From Streptosporangium nondiastaticum (GTDB lineage Bacteria; Actinomycetota; Actinomycetes; Streptomycetales; Streptomycetaceae): a stretch of DNA of 64,000 nucleotides. The notes beneath the pieces are model-generated. The model searched no databases. It had not been told where the DNA came from and saw only the letters and a program-made list of their open reading frames with translations. How positions within the stretch are numbered: position 1 is the stretch's first letter; each line of letters opens with the position of its first letter. This document shows positions 1 to 9,879 of this stretch, piece by piece. The translations under genes and the position numbers were made by a program. Location of the stretch: the NCBI RefSeq assembly GCF_003011965.1, contig NZ_PXWG01000024.1, forward strand, positions 1 through 64,000, given 5' to 3'.

Positions 1-1884
1 TCACCGGGGCTCTCCCGTGAACGCGGGCGCGTCCGCGGGCCCGCCGGCGGGGCCGGCCGTGCCGGCCTCCCCGCCGGCCCGGTAGCCGGTGGCCTGGAGG
101 GCGAACAGGCGGGCGTAGCGGCCGCCGGAGCCGATGAGCTCGGCGTGCGGGCCCTGTTCGACGACGCGGCCGTCCTCCAGGACGGCGATGACGTCCGCGT
201 CGCGCACCGCTCCGAGCCGGTGGGAGATGAGGAGGCTGGTCCGCTCGCCGCGGTGCTGCCGCAGCGCGGTGTGGATCTCGTGTTCCGCCTCGGCGTCGAG
301 CCCGGCCGAGGGCTCGTCGAGGATCATCAGGTCGCGCCGGTCCCGGAGGAAGGCGCGGGCGAGCGCGAGCCGCTGCCGCTGGCCGCCGGAGAGGACCACC
401 CCGGTCTCCGGGTTGTCCTTGTCGGACTCCATGAAGAACCTCCGCGACAGCAGCGTGTCGTACCCGTGGGGCAGGGCGGCGACCTTGGCGTGGATGCCGG
501 CGCGCTCGGCCGCCGCCTCGACGCGCGGGCGGTCGGTGAGCGCGCTGAGGTCGCCGAGGGCGATGTTCTCCGCGGCCGTCATGTCGTAGTGCATGTAGTC
601 CTGGAAGACCGCGCCGATGCGCCGCCGCAGCGCGGCGACGTCGACGGTGCGGATGTCCACGCCGTCCCACAGGATCGCGCCGCGCTCGGGATCGTAGAAG
701 CGGCACAGCAGCTTCACCAGGGTGGACTTGCCGGCGCCGTTCAGCCCGACCAGGGCGAGCGCCTGGCCGTGGTGCAGGCGCAGGCAGGCGCCGCGCAGCA
801 CCCACGGGTGCCCGGGGGAATAGCGGAACCACACGTCGCGCAGTTCGATGCCGCGGGCCAGCGGCGGCAGCGCGGCGGGCGCGGCGGGCACGGGCAGGTC
901 CGGCCCGGCGCGCGTGACCGCGAGGTAGTGGTCGAACATCAGCAGGGCCTGGTGGGAGCGGGCCACCTCGCTCGCCAGCGTCGCCAGCGCGCCCTGGATG
1001 CCGGCGACCGCGGCCACGAACATGACGACGTCACCGGCCGACAGGGTGCCGGTGTGCGCGGCGCCCACCGCCCACAGCAGGCCGCCGCCCGAGACGAGCG
1101 CGGCCAGCAGCCCGAGCCCCGACTGGACGAGGGCCTCCCGCCGGTCGACCGCGCGCTTCGCCGCGTCGGCCGTGCGCCGGTCGGCCAGCATCCGCCCGCG
1201 CAGGAACGCGCCGGTGCCGAACAGCCGGATCTCCTTGGCCGCTTCGACGCTCGACAGCAGCTCGCTGTAGAACATCTGCCGCCGCTCCACGGGCCCGATG
1301 TCCCAGAGCGTGCGCGCCTTGCGGCGCGCCATGGCGACCTCGGACACCAGGGTCGGCACGGCGGCGCCCAGCACCAGGGCGGTCATCCACGGGCTGAGCA
1401 GCGACAGGGAGCCGAGGAAGCCGCCGATGGTGACGGCGCTGCGGGCGATGCCGACGGCGCCGTCGACGGCCTGGTTGGGCATGCCGCCGCCGGAGCTCTG
1501 CGCGAGCCGGAGCCGGTCCAGGAAGCGCGGGTCCTCGAAGCGCCCCAGGCCGTTGAAGCCCTCCACGGCCGTGAACAGCCGGTCGTCGGCGAGGAGCCCG
1601 ACCCTGCGGTCGAGTTCGCGCCGCAGGTACTGGCTGCCCTGCGGCGCCACGGCGATGACGACCCCGGCCGCGGCGAGCCCGGCGCCCGGGCCGGCGAGCG
1701 CCCCGAAAGAGGCGCCCGAGCCCAGCCCGTCGAGCAGCAGCTTGGTCAGCCAGGCGGTGACCACGGGCAGGGCGCCGGCCACCAGGGTCAGTGCCAGGTA
1801 GCACCCGAGTGCCGCGGGCGCCGCGCTCGCGACCAGCGCCGCGGCCGCGGCGGTGCGCCGGGCGGTGGCCGGGAGCCCGCTCAT
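1..1884 (-). CDS. ABC exporter, fused membrane and ATPase domains
   Basis: This 627-aa half-transporter has a six-helix type membrane domain in roughly the first 330 residues and a C-terminal ATPase domain. The Walker A motif GLNGAGKST lies near residue 380, the signature LSGGQRQ near 500 and Walker B LMILDEP near 518, so the ATPase looks intact. There is no N-terminal C39 peptidase domain, so it should not itself cleave a leader peptide. The ATG at 1884 overlaps the stop of the thioredoxin-like gene (ATGA), which indicates translational coupling; an in-frame upstream extension would only cover that gene. It is the last gene of the peptide-MauE-TlpA-ABC operon. Export of the cysteine-rich peptide is an inference from this position; the family also exports lipids and drugs. 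Confidence 0.85.
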   Translation of the reverse strand: MSGLPATARRTAAAAALVASAAPAALGCYLALTLVAGALPVVTAWLTKLLLDGLGSGASFGALAGPGAGLAAAGVVIAVAPQGSQYLRRELDRRVGLLADDRLFTAVEGFNGLGRFEDPRFLDRLRLAQSSGGGMPNQAVDGAVGIARSAVTIGGFLGSLSLLSPWMTALVLGAAVPTLVSEVAMARRKARTLWDIGPVERRQMFYSELLSSVEAAKEIRLFGTGAFLRGRMLADRRTADAAKRAVDRREALVQSGLGLLAALVSGGGLLWAVGAAHTGTLSAGDVVMFVAAVAGIQGALATLASEVARSHQALLMFDHYLAVTRAGPDLPVPAAPAALPPLARGIELRDVWFRYSPGHPWVLRGACLRLHHGQALALVGLNGAGKSTLVKLLCRFYDPERGAILWDGVDIRTVDVAALRRRIGAVFQDYMHYDMTAAENIALGDLSALTDRPRVEAAAERAGIHAKVAALPHGYDTLLSRRFFMESDKDNPETGVVLSGGQRQRLALARAFLRDRRDLMILDEPSAGLDAEAEHEIHTALRQHRGERTSLLISHRLGAVRDADVIAVLEDGRVVEQGPHAELIGSGGRYARLFALQATGYRAGGEAGTAGPAGGPADAPAFTGEPR

Positions 1885-2435
1885 GCCGCCACGACGGGCG
1901 CGTCCAGGTTCACGCTGTTGCGCGCGATCACGGGCCTGCCCGCGCCGTCCGTCGTGACCTGCAGCAGCGTTGGGAAGCCGAAGACCTGGAAGGCGTCGGT
2001 CAGGGCCAGGTCGGCGTCCTGCACCACGACGCGGGCGACGGAAGTCAGCCCCGCCACCTGACCCTTGGCCCGGTCGGGAGTGCCGACCACCACGGCCAGC
2101 ACCTGCTTCCGGCCGCCGGGCACCGTCCGCGCGTATTCCGCGAACTTCGGCAGCATCTCGTGGCACGGGCCGCAGCTGGGGGAGAAGAACGCCACCAGGG
2201 TGTCGCCGGACAGCGACGCGCGGGTCAGCACCTCGCCGTCGACGGAGACGGCGCTGAACTCGCCGACCTCCTCGCCCACCTTGATGACGGGCGGTCTGCC
2301 GGGCGGCGAGCCCTCGGCCGCCTTGGCCAGCAGTGCGGTGTGGTCCCGCAACCGCTTGATCACCCCCAGGGTGAGGATCAGGTCCAGCGTGCAGAGCAGT
2401 CCCACCAGGACCACCGCCGCGATCAGGACGGGCAT
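1881..2435 (-). CDS. Membrane-anchored TlpA-like thiol-disulfide oxidoreductase
   Basis: The 184-aa protein starts with one hydrophobic helix (about residues 3-23), then a linker and a thioredoxin fold. The active site is Cys88-Gly-Pro-Cys91 in FFSPSCGPC. A later cis-proline type segment, FGFPTL, matches the TlpA/ResA/MauD family. It should face the outside of the membrane and reduce or oxidise cysteines. A GGAGGAG ribosome site sits 8 bases before the ATG. It follows the MauE-like gene; MauD/MauE pairs are known to mature disulfide-rich methylamine dehydrogenase small subunit. Here the likely client is the ten-cysteine peptide encoded first in the operon (inference). Confidence 0.82.
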   Translation of the reverse strand: MPVLIAAVVLVGLLCTLDLILTLGVIKRLRDHTALLAKAAEGSPPGRPPVIKVGEEVGEFSAVSVDGEVLTRASLSGDTLVAFFSPSCGPCHEMLPKFAEYARTVPGGRKQVLAVVVGTPDRAKGQVAGLTSVARVVVQDADLALTDAFQVFGFPTLLQVTTDGAGRPVIARNSVNLDAPVVAA

Positions 2436-2450
2436 GGGAGTCGTCTCCTC

Positions 2451-2562
2451 CGGGTTTCGCTCGGGTTCACTGGGATTCGCTCGGATTTCACTCGGTTTCG
2501 TCCAGGTTTACTGGGATTAGCTGGCGTTCACTCGGGTTTGCTCGGGTCCGCGTTCGCTCAGG
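2451..2562 (-). repeat. Array of degenerate 9-11-bp repeats between two operon genes
   Basis: On the minus strand the gap between the MauE-like and TlpA-like genes is about nine imperfect copies of CCCGAGYGAAW in a row, with spacing of 9 to 11 bases. The array is richer in A and T than the flanking coding DNA and covers almost the whole gap. It ends in the stop region of the MauE-like gene. It could be a phased protein-binding or bent-DNA array, an mRNA element separating the two cistrons, or simple repeat slippage. No function is shown. Confidence 0.6.
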
Positions 2563-3109
2563 TTCCGTACGGGCGCGTGCCCGTCTCGACCGGCCGGAAC
2601 AGGTCGAGGATGTCGTCGAGCGCGGCGACCAGCGCGCCCAGGAGCAGGCCGCCGAGCACGGCGACGGCCACCCCGCCCGGGGTGGCCGTGCCGCCGGCGG
2701 ACACGGCCGCGGCGCCGGTGACCGCCGCGGCCGTGAGCACCAGGTTGCGGACGATGTGCCTCGGGCCGAGAGGGGCCTGCGAGGCGCCGAAACACCGGCA
2801 CGGCGTCCGCACGCCGCGCCGCACGGAGAGCGCGATGCCGGCGGTGAAGACCGCCAGCAGGCCAGCCGCGATCGCCAGCCCGACGACCGTGGCGGCCGGC
2901 ACGGGCACGGCGAGGCAGACGCACACCGCGCCTTCGGCCGCCACCACGGTCCGCGCCACCGACCGGGCCGAGCGGAAGGGCACGACCTGCATGCCCGCCA
3001 CCGAGGACACGAACCGGTCGAAGGCTCTTCGCCCGGTCACCTTCCCGGCCGACGAGGCGAGGAACACCGCGCCGATCAGGCACTGGATTCCGATGGCCAG
3101 ACAGCCCAT
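2558..3109 (-). CDS. MauE/DoxX-like redox membrane protein
   Basis: The protein has 183 aa and about four hydrophobic segments. A Cys-x-Cys-Phe-Gly motif (C104, C106) is typical of MauE-type membrane proteins that pass electrons to or from an extracytoplasmic thioredoxin. Further cysteines lie at 3, 10, 63 and 65. I chose the ATG at 3109 because GGAGGAGGAG stands 6 bases before it; a longer start at 3172 would run through a tandem repeat and has no such site. It lies between the cysteine-rich peptide gene and the TlpA-like gene. The pair probably forms a disulfide relay for the peptide (inference from known MauE/MauD partnership). Confidence 0.8.
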   Translation of the reverse strand: MGCLAIGIQCLIGAVFLASSAGKVTGRRAFDRFVSSVAGMQVVPFRSARSVARTVVAAEGAVCVCLAVPVPAATVVGLAIAAGLLAVFTAGIALSVRRGVRTPCRCFGASQAPLGPRHIVRNLVLTAAAVTGAAAVSAGGTATPGGVAVAVLGGLLLGALVAALDDILDLFRPVETGTRPYGT

Positions 3110-3132
3110 CCGGTTCTCCTCCTCCAGCGGTC

Positions 3133-3168
3133 GCGTGACGTCCGGTGGTTGCGTGACGTCCGGCGGTT
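3133..3168. repeat. Tandem 18-bp repeat, two copies
   Basis: Two adjacent 18-base units (GCGTGACGTCCGGYGGTT) differ at one base, followed by a partial third copy. They sit in the leader just upstream of the MauE-like ribosome site. No function is apparent. Confidence 0.75.
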
Positions 3169-3244
3169 GCATGACGCGCCCGGTCGGGGCGTTCTTACGG
3201 GGTCGCTAGCTGGTGCGCTCAGTTCTCGTGATCACTGATGGTCA

Positions 3245-3442
3245 CTAGCACTGGCAGACGATGGTCGGGCAGCCGTTGGAGTTGCAGCAGGCCCAACAGG
3301 GGGCGTTGTAGCCGCACTTACCGCTGCACTGCCAGCAGGCGGGGTAGTTGCCGCAGGACAGGAGCTCCGCGGCGGCCGCGTCGATCTCGGGCACGAACTT
3401 CCCGAGAAGGCGGCTGCCCAGCTCCGTGAACTTCGCGTACAT
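3245..3442 (-). CDS. Cysteine-rich precursor peptide, candidate RiPP/bacteriocin
   Basis: This 65-aa ORF starts at an ATG with GAGGAG placed 7 bases upstream. Residues 1-29 form a leader-like, cysteine-free part with amphipathic character (LLGKFVPEID, AAAAELLS). Residues 30-65 contain ten cysteines (30, 36, 39, 43, 49, 52, 53, 58, 63, 65) with Gly, Asn, Pro and two Trp, which is dense enough for five disulfides or other thiol crosslinks. It is the first gene of an operon with MauE-like and TlpA-like redox proteins and an ABC exporter, and no lanthipeptide cyclase, YcaO or radical SAM enzyme is nearby. Disulfide bonds are therefore the likeliest modification. I do not recognise the peptide family. 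A metal-binding peptide is an alternative. The leader has no double-glycine cleavage site and no protease gene is adjacent. Confidence 0.75.
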   Translation of the reverse strand: MYAKFTELGSRLLGKFVPEIDAAAAELLSCGNYPACWQCSGKCGYNAPCWACCNSNGCPTIVCQC

Positions 3443-4235
3443 CGGCACGCTCCTCACGTGGTCGGAACGGGTGGATCTGGTGAATCCGGTGAACCGGGCC
3501 GGCATCCGGTGCTCACGCCGGTCGAGTCTCACGGCGCCGCGGCGGCCCGGATAGCGCGGTTTCCGGTCGAGAGGGCGGACAGGAGGGGGCGCGGGGGCCG
3601 GTCCGCGGGTGGCGGGAAGCGGCCCTTGCGGGGTGCGGCGGGCGAGGGGTGCGGGAGTGCGGCCGTGGGGCGGGCGGCGGTGCGGGTCCCCGCCCGGCAC
3701 TGCGCGGACCGGCGGATTCCTCAGCCGAAGGTGAACCCGTGCCTCCGTACGGTCGCGAGGCCCGCGCACTGGCCAGGCCGGGGGCCGTCGTGCTTCTCGC
3801 CACCGCTGCAGAACGGGTGGAGGAACGATGGAGGTGCTTTCCGGCCGGTGGTTCCCCGGCCGCGCGCAAGGGGCCGACGGCATGGTTCCGTTTCGGGGCG
3901 GAGCATGGTAAAGCCCTGCGCCCAGAGGCCGTTCAGGACTTCGTGGCCGCCCTCGTCGTGCGCGGGGCGTCCGGCGGCGGGCGGCATGTCGACGTCCGGC
4001 AGCCGTTCCTCGTAGGCCGTGCGGGTTTGTTGCGAGCATGTGGCGGCTGCGTTACGGACGCACGTGCCGTTGTCATGCCCTGGTGCGACGACTTCCGCCC
4101 GCGGGGCCGGATGCGCGTCGGCCGGTTCTGACCGCACCGCCGTAGCGGAGATCCACGTGCCGCGACACTGCAGTGCCGTATGGGCGAGAGGCGCACTCGT
4201 GTGTGAACCGGCTCGGCCGGGGTAGGAGTTGGCTC
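3443..4235. other. Non-coding or unassigned gap of about 790 bp
   Basis: The gap separates the divergent peptide operon and the secreted-protein gene, so both promoters should lie here. Several ORFs of 100-160 codons cross it on both strands, but none has a recognisable domain together with a good ribosome site. I see no transposase or RNA gene. Confidence 0.5.
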
Positions 4236-5075
4236 ATGGGGAGAGCCTTCCGGAGAGTCACTCGTGCTGCTGCCGCACTCGCCCTCGCCTGCGCGGGAAC
4301 CTTCGCTGCCGCATCGCCGGCGCCCGCAGCCCCGAGCGCGGTGACCGCCGCTCCGAGCGCGGTGGCCGCGGGCAGTTGCAGCATGGACACCGCCGCCCGT
4401 GGCGTCGCCACCGCCGCGGCGGGAAGCCCGGTCTCCGTGCCGCGCGCGGACGGCCGGGTCGATCAGTTCCAGGTGTTCTACGACTCCTCCGCGACGCAAG
4501 GGCTGCCGTTCGTGTGGCACCGGGCCCAGGCGGCGCCCGGCGGGTCCTACGGCGACTGGGAGCGCGTCAGCGCGGGCACGGTCGGCCCCAAAGCGAGCTT
4601 CGTGACCGCCGTGGAGAACGCCGCGGGCGGACTGGAGGTCTTCTGGCTCGACCACGGCGGCTTCTGCCGCTCCGTGCAGGGGCCGGCGGGCGGGGCCTGG
4701 TCAGCCCCGGAGGACTTCGGTCTCCAGCCGTCGCCGTACCACGGCTTCCTCGTCCTGTTCAAAAGGTCGAACGGGACCCTCATAGCCATGGCGTCGTCCA
4801 GCAAGCCGGACCGTTCCATGGAGTCGCGCACCCAGCTGAGCTCCGACGGCGTCTGGCGCCCCGCGGCCGCCATGGGCAAGGTTCCCGACCCGTACGCGGG
4901 CCTGAGTCAGCCGGCCACCGTGACCGAACTGCCCGACCGGCGGCTCAAGGTGACGGCCCGGGAGTGGAACCGCGACCGCTACTGGCAGATCACCGAGGCC
5001 GCGCCCGACGACGGCGTGCCGAGCGGCTGGTGGCCCGAGCAGTGGCAGCTGTGCGCGACGCCCCAGTGCGCGTGA
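4236..5075 (+). CDS. Secreted protein, possible beta-propeller/lectin-like fold
   Basis: The 279-aa product begins with a clear Sec signal peptide (MGRAFRRVTRA, an alanine-rich core, and a likely cut after ASPAPA near residue 29). The mature part repeats a pattern of aromatic and acidic residues (HRAQAAPGG.YGDWERVS, FWLDHGGF, WSAPEDFG, DGVWRPAAAM). This is like blades of secreted tectonin/PLL-type beta-propellers, but I cannot assign a family firmly. Start choice: AGGAG lies 8 bases before the ATG at 4236; an in-frame start at 4173 would place 21 residues before the signal peptide. Three cysteines flank the mature domain. It is probably a lone gene. Confidence 0.75.
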   Translation: MGRAFRRVTRAAAALALACAGTFAAASPAPAAPSAVTAAPSAVAAGSCSMDTAARGVATAAAGSPVSVPRADGRVDQFQVFYDSSATQGLPFVWHRAQAAPGGSYGDWERVSAGTVGPKASFVTAVENAAGGLEVFWLDHGGFCRSVQGPAGGAWSAPEDFGLQPSPYHGFLVLFKRSNGTLIAMASSSKPDRSMESRTQLSSDGVWRPAAAMGKVPDPYAGLSQPATVTELPDRRLKVTAREWNRDRYWQITEAAPDDGVPSGWWPEQWQLCATPQCA

Positions 5076-5111
5076 CGGGCCGGAAGTCTCCGTGACAGGC
5101 GGGAAGTGTCC
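5072..5111. repeat. Tandem 20-bp repeat at a gene end
   Basis: Two adjacent units of GTGACRGGCSGGAAGTSTCC start on the stop codon of the secreted-protein gene. They are likely a local duplication. Confidence 0.6.
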
Positions 5112-5171
5112 CCGCCGCACCCTTGCGCGATCTCGTCCGGGAGACGAGTCGATCTTCTCACCCGAGGCAGG

Positions 5172-5190
5172 TTAGGTTAGCCTAAGCTAA
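5172..5190 (+). promoter_or_regulatory. Iron box (DtxR/DmdR operator) upstream of argC
   Basis: TTAGGTTAGCCTAAGCTAA matches the actinobacterial iron-box consensus TTAGGTTAGGCTAACCTAA at 17 of 19 positions. It lies about 170 bp before the argC start. It is enclosed by an inverted repeat CCCGAGGC (5161-5168) / GCCTCGGG (5196-5203). The rest of the 5076-5361 gap holds no gene. An iron-dependent DmdR-type repressor is expected to bind here and tie the arg genes to iron limitation. Confidence 0.85.
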
Positions 5191-5211
5191 GTCCCGCCTC
5201 GGGTGTCGTGA

Positions 5212-6481
<1,270 letters not shown>

Positions 6482-6485
<4 letters not shown>

Positions 6486-7633
6486 GCGTCACGGCAGCAA
6501 AAGGGTTCGAAGCGGCGGGAGTTGCTGCGGGAATCAAAGTGAGCGGGAGCGAAGACCTCGCCCTCGTCGTGAACCGCGGGCCGCGTCTGGCCGCTGCGGG
6601 CGTCTTCACCGCCAACCGCGTCAAGGCGGCCCCCGTCCAGTGGTCGGAGCAGGTGCTGAGAAGCGGCCGGGTGTCGGCCGTGGTCCTCAACTCCGGTGGT
6701 GCCAACGCCTGTACCGGTCCCGAGGGTTTTCAGGACACGCACGCGACCGCGGAGAAGGCGGCGGAGGTGCTGGGGCACAGTGCCGGGGAGATCGCGATCG
6801 CTTCTACCGGTCTGATCGGGGTGCGGTTGCCGATGGACAAGCTGCTTCCCGGTATTGAGAAGGCTGCGGCCGGGCTCTCCGCGCACGGGGGTGAGAAGGC
6901 GGCCATTGCGATCAAGACGACCGACACCGTTCACAAGACTGCTGTGGTTCAGGGCGACGGGTGGGCGGTGGGCGGGATGGCCAAGGGTGCGGGCATGCTC
7001 GCTCCGGGTCTGGCCACCATGCTCGTCGTCCTGACCACTGACGCCGACATCGACACCGCGGGCCTCGACAGCGCACTGCGCGCCGCCACCCGGTCGACGT
7101 TCGACCGGGTGGACTCCGACGGCTGCATGTCGACCAATGACACGGTCCTGCTGCTGGCCTCCGGCGCCTCCGGCATCACTCCCGGCCTGGAGGTTTTCGC
7201 GGAGGCGGTGCGGGAGGTGTGCGACGACCTGGCGCGTCAGCTGATCGGTGATGCCGAGGGGGCGAGCAAGGACATCCGGATCGAGGTGATCAACGCCGCC
7301 AGCGAGGACGACGCGGTGGAGGTCGGGCGCTCCATCGCCCGTAACAACCTCCTCAAGTGCGCCCTGCACGGTGAGGACCCGAACTGGGGCCGTGTGCTGT
7401 CGGCCATCGGCACCACGTCCGCGGCCTTCGACCCCGACAGGCTCAATGTGGCCATCAACGGTGTGTGGGTCTGCCGCAACGGCTCCGTCGGCGACGACCG
7501 CGACCTCGTCGACATGCGCTACCGCGACGTGCACATCGTCGCCGACCTCGCGGCCGGCACCCGGACGGCGACCGTCCGGACCAACGACCTCACCGCCGAC
7601 TACGTCCACGAGAACAGCGCGTACTCCTCATGA
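6482..7633 (+). CDS. argJ: Bifunctional ornithine acetyltransferase/N-acetylglutamate synthase
   Basis: The 383-aa product moves the acetyl group from N-acetylornithine to glutamate, releasing ornithine and recycling the acetyl donor. The self-cleavage site and nucleophile threonine are in [14 protein letters not shown] (Ala-Thr junction). Other family segments are [10 protein letters not shown] near the N-terminus and [17 protein letters not shown] near the C-terminus. The GTG start has GGAAGAG upstream. It is the second main gene of the iron-box-controlled arg operon and is followed by argB with an ATGA overlap. Whether it is mono- or bifunctional cannot be decided from sequence by eye. Confidence 0.93.
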
Positions 7634-8583
7634 ACATCATGACCAGCAAAGCCCGTACCGTCATCGAAGCGCTGCCCTGGCTCCGGCGCTTCCACGGCAA
7701 GACCGTCGTCATCAAGTTCGGCGGCAACGCCATGGTCGACGAGGACCTCAAAGCCGCCTTCGCCCAGGACGTCGTCTCCCTGCGGTACGCGGGGCTGCGC
7801 CCCGTGGTCGTGCACGGCGGCGGCCCGCAGATCAGTGCCCAACTCGGCCGGATGGGCATCGCGTCGGAGTTCAAGGCCGGCCTGCGCGTCACCACGCCCG
7901 AGGCCATGGACGTCGTCCGCATGGTCCTCGCCGGGCAGGTGCAGCGCGAACTCGTGGGCCTGATCAACCGTCACGGGCCGTTCGCCGTCGGGCTGACGGG
8001 TGAGGACGCCCACACCATGACCGCCGTGCGGAGGACGGCCGAGGTGGACGGCGAACCCGTGGACATCGGGCTGGTCGGCGACATCGCGGAGGTGGACCCG
8101 GAGACCCTGGAGGCGCTGCTCGGCTGCGGCCGCATCCCCGTCGTCTCGCCCGTCGCGCGCGGCGCCGGCGGCGAGATCTACAACATCAACGCCGACCTGG
8201 CCGCGGCGGCCCTCGCCGTGGCCCTGCGCGCCGAGAAGCTGATCGTCCTCACTGACGTCGAGGGCCTCTACGCGGACTGGCCGCACAGCACGGACGTCAT
8301 CCGCAGCCTGACCACGAGTCAGCTGCAGGCGCTGCTGCCCGGACTGGCGAGCGGCATGGTGCCGAAGATGGAGGGCTGCCTGCGGGCGGTCCGCGCGGGC
8401 GTGGGCACGGCGCACGTCCTGGACGGGCGGGTCCCGCACTCCCTGCTGCTGGAGGTCTTCACGGGCGAGGGCGTCGGCACGGCCGTCGTCCCGGACCCCG
8501 CTGTCGTCCCGGATCCCGCTGTCGTCCCGGACCCGGCCGGGTTCCCGGATCCGGCCGTCCTCCCCGAGCGGGTGCCCGCATGA
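7630..8583 (+). CDS. argB: Acetylglutamate kinase with repeat tail
   Basis: The enzyme phosphorylates N-acetylglutamate. The 317-aa sequence carries the amino-acid-kinase motifs [23 protein letters not shown] and the lysine in GMVPKMEGC. The ATG at 7630 overlaps the argJ stop; a second ATG at 7639 is also possible. The last 35 residues are unusual: a proline-rich tail made of four 18-bp repeats (VVPDPA x3, then GFPDPA), which the normal kinase lacks. The tail is probably harmless slippage expansion. The gene overlaps argD by ATGA. Confidence 0.92.
   Translation: MNIMTSKARTVIEALPWLRRFHGKTVVIKFGGNAMVDEDLKAAFAQDVVSLRYAGLRPVVVHGGGPQISAQLGRMGIASEFKAGLRVTTPEAMDVVRMVLAGQVQRELVGLINRHGPFAVGLTGEDAHTMTAVRRTAEVDGEPVDIGLVGDIAEVDPETLEALLGCGRIPVVSPVARGAGGEIYNINADLAAAALAVALRAEKLIVLTDVEGLYADWPHSTDVIRSLTTSQLQALLPGLASGMVPKMEGCLRAVRAGVGTAHVLDGRVPHSLLLEVFTGEGVGTAVVPDPAVVPDPAVVPDPAGFPDPAVLPERVPA
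8485..8556 (+). repeat. In-frame 18-bp tandem repeat in argB, four units
   Basis: Four consecutive 18-base units based on GTCGTCCCGGACCCCGCT encode VVPDPA-like hexapeptides at the ArgB C-terminus. The length keeps the frame, so copy number could vary without loss of the kinase. Confidence 0.9.
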
Positions 8584-9797
8584 GCGCACGACAGGACCCG
8601 GGAGCGGCCGGGCGCGGTGGCGCCGCCCTGAGGGAACGCTGGCGGGGCGCGCTGATGGACACGTACGGCACGCCACCGCTGGCGCTGGTGCGCGGCGAAG
8701 GGGCGACAGTCCAGGACGCGGACGGCCGCACGTACCTCGACCTCGTCGGCGGGATCGCCGTCAACGCCCTCGGCCACGCCCACCCCGCGGTCGTCCGGGC
8801 GGTCTCGGAGCAGGTCGCCACCCTCGGGCACGTGTCCAACCTCTACGCGGCCGAGCCGCCCGTACGGCTGGCCGAGCGGCTGCTGGAACTGTCCGGCCGC
8901 GACGGGCGGGTGTTCTTCTCCAACTCGGGCGCGGAGGCCGTCGAAGCGGCCTTCAAGATCGCGCGACGGACCGGGCGCACCCGCATGGTGGCCGCGGCCG
9001 GCGGCTTCCACGGCCGCACGATGGGCGCGCTCGCCCTCACCGGCCGGCCCGCCAAGCAGGACCCCTTCCTGCCGCTGCCCGGCGAGGTGACGCACGTGCC
9101 GTACGGGGACGTGGCGGCGCTGCGGGCCGCGGTGGACGGGCGGACGGCCGCGGTCGTCCTGGAACCCGTACAGGGCGAGAACGGGGTGGTGCCCGCGCCG
9201 CCGGGCTATCTGCGGGCGGCCCGGGAGATCACCGGGGCCGCCGGGGCGCTGCTCGTCCTGGACGAGGTCCAGACGGGCATCGGGCGGACCGGGCACTGGT
9301 TCGCCCACGAGGCCGCGGGGGTGGAACCGGACGTCGTGACCCTCGCGAAGGGGCTCGGCGGCGGACTGCCCATCGGGGCGACGGTCGCCTTCGGGCGTGC
9401 CGCCGGGCTGCTGACGCCCGGTCAGCACGGCTCCACGTTCGGCGGCAACCCGGTGGCGTGCGCGGCCGCGCTGGCCGTCCTCGCGACGATCGAGGCCGGC
9501 GGCCTGCTGGGGCACGTCCGGCGCGTGGGGGAGCGGCTGCGGGCCGGGATCGGCGCCACGGGTCATCCGCTGCTGCGCGAGGTGCGGGGAGCGGGGCTGC
9601 TGCTGGGCGTGGTCCTCGCCGCGCCGGTGGCCGCGCGTGCTCAGCAAGCCGCTCTGGAGGCGGGCTTCCTGGTGAACGCGGCGGCTCCGGACGTGCTGCG
9701 GCTCGCTCCTCCGCTCGTCCTGCGCGAGGAGCAAGCCGACGCGTTCGTACGGGAGTTGCCGCGGATCCTGGACGCCGCCGGAACTGAGGGAACTTGA
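8580..9797 (+). CDS. argD: Acetylornithine aminotransferase
   Basis: This PLP enzyme of 405 aa converts N-acetylglutamate semialdehyde to N-acetylornithine. The PLP lysine lies in [14 protein letters not shown]. The cofactor segment [27 protein letters not shown] and [13 protein letters not shown] are all present, as in class III aminotransferases. The start overlaps the argB stop. It is the last gene of the argCJBD unit and lies 20 bp before the next iron box. ArgJ and ArgD together release ornithine, the substrate of the adjacent N5-monooxygenase. Confidence 0.92.
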   Translation: MSARQDPGAAGRGGAALRERWRGALMDTYGTPPLALVRGEGATVQDADGRTYLDLVGGIAVNALGHAHPAVVRAVSEQVATLGHVSNLYAAEPPVRLAERLLELSGRDGRVFFSNSGAEAVEAAFKIARRTGRTRMVAAAGGFHGRTMGALALTGRPAKQDPFLPLPGEVTHVPYGDVAALRAAVDGRTAAVVLEPVQGENGVVPAPPGYLRAAREITGAAGALLVLDEVQTGIGRTGHWFAHEAAGVEPDVVTLAKGLGGGLPIGATVAFGRAAGLLTPGQHGSTFGGNPVACAAALAVLATIEAGGLLGHVRRVGERLRAGIGATGHPLLREVRGAGLLLGVVLAAPVAARAQQAALEAGFLVNAAAPDVLRLAPPLVLREEQADAFVRELPRILDAAGTEGT

Positions 9798-9817
9798 CAG
9801 TCCACCTGGCTGAAAAG

Positions 9818-9836
9818 TTAGGTTAGGCTAACCTAA
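9818..9836 (+). promoter_or_regulatory. Perfect iron box upstream of the ornithine monooxygenase
   Basis: TTAGGTTAGGCTAACCTAA is a complete palindromic match (19/19) to the DtxR/DmdR operator. It lies 43 bp before the monooxygenase start and should control the main siderophore transcript. Confidence 0.95.
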
Positions 9837-9879
9837 GCATTCACGTTCTTGGGCTGTCCGCAGCCACGAAAGGATGAGC

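Noticed and set aside
3649..4131. Open frames on both strands in the gap before the secreted-protein gene
   Set aside because: No domain, poor ribosome sites and arginine/proline-rich translations. They are better read as non-coding.
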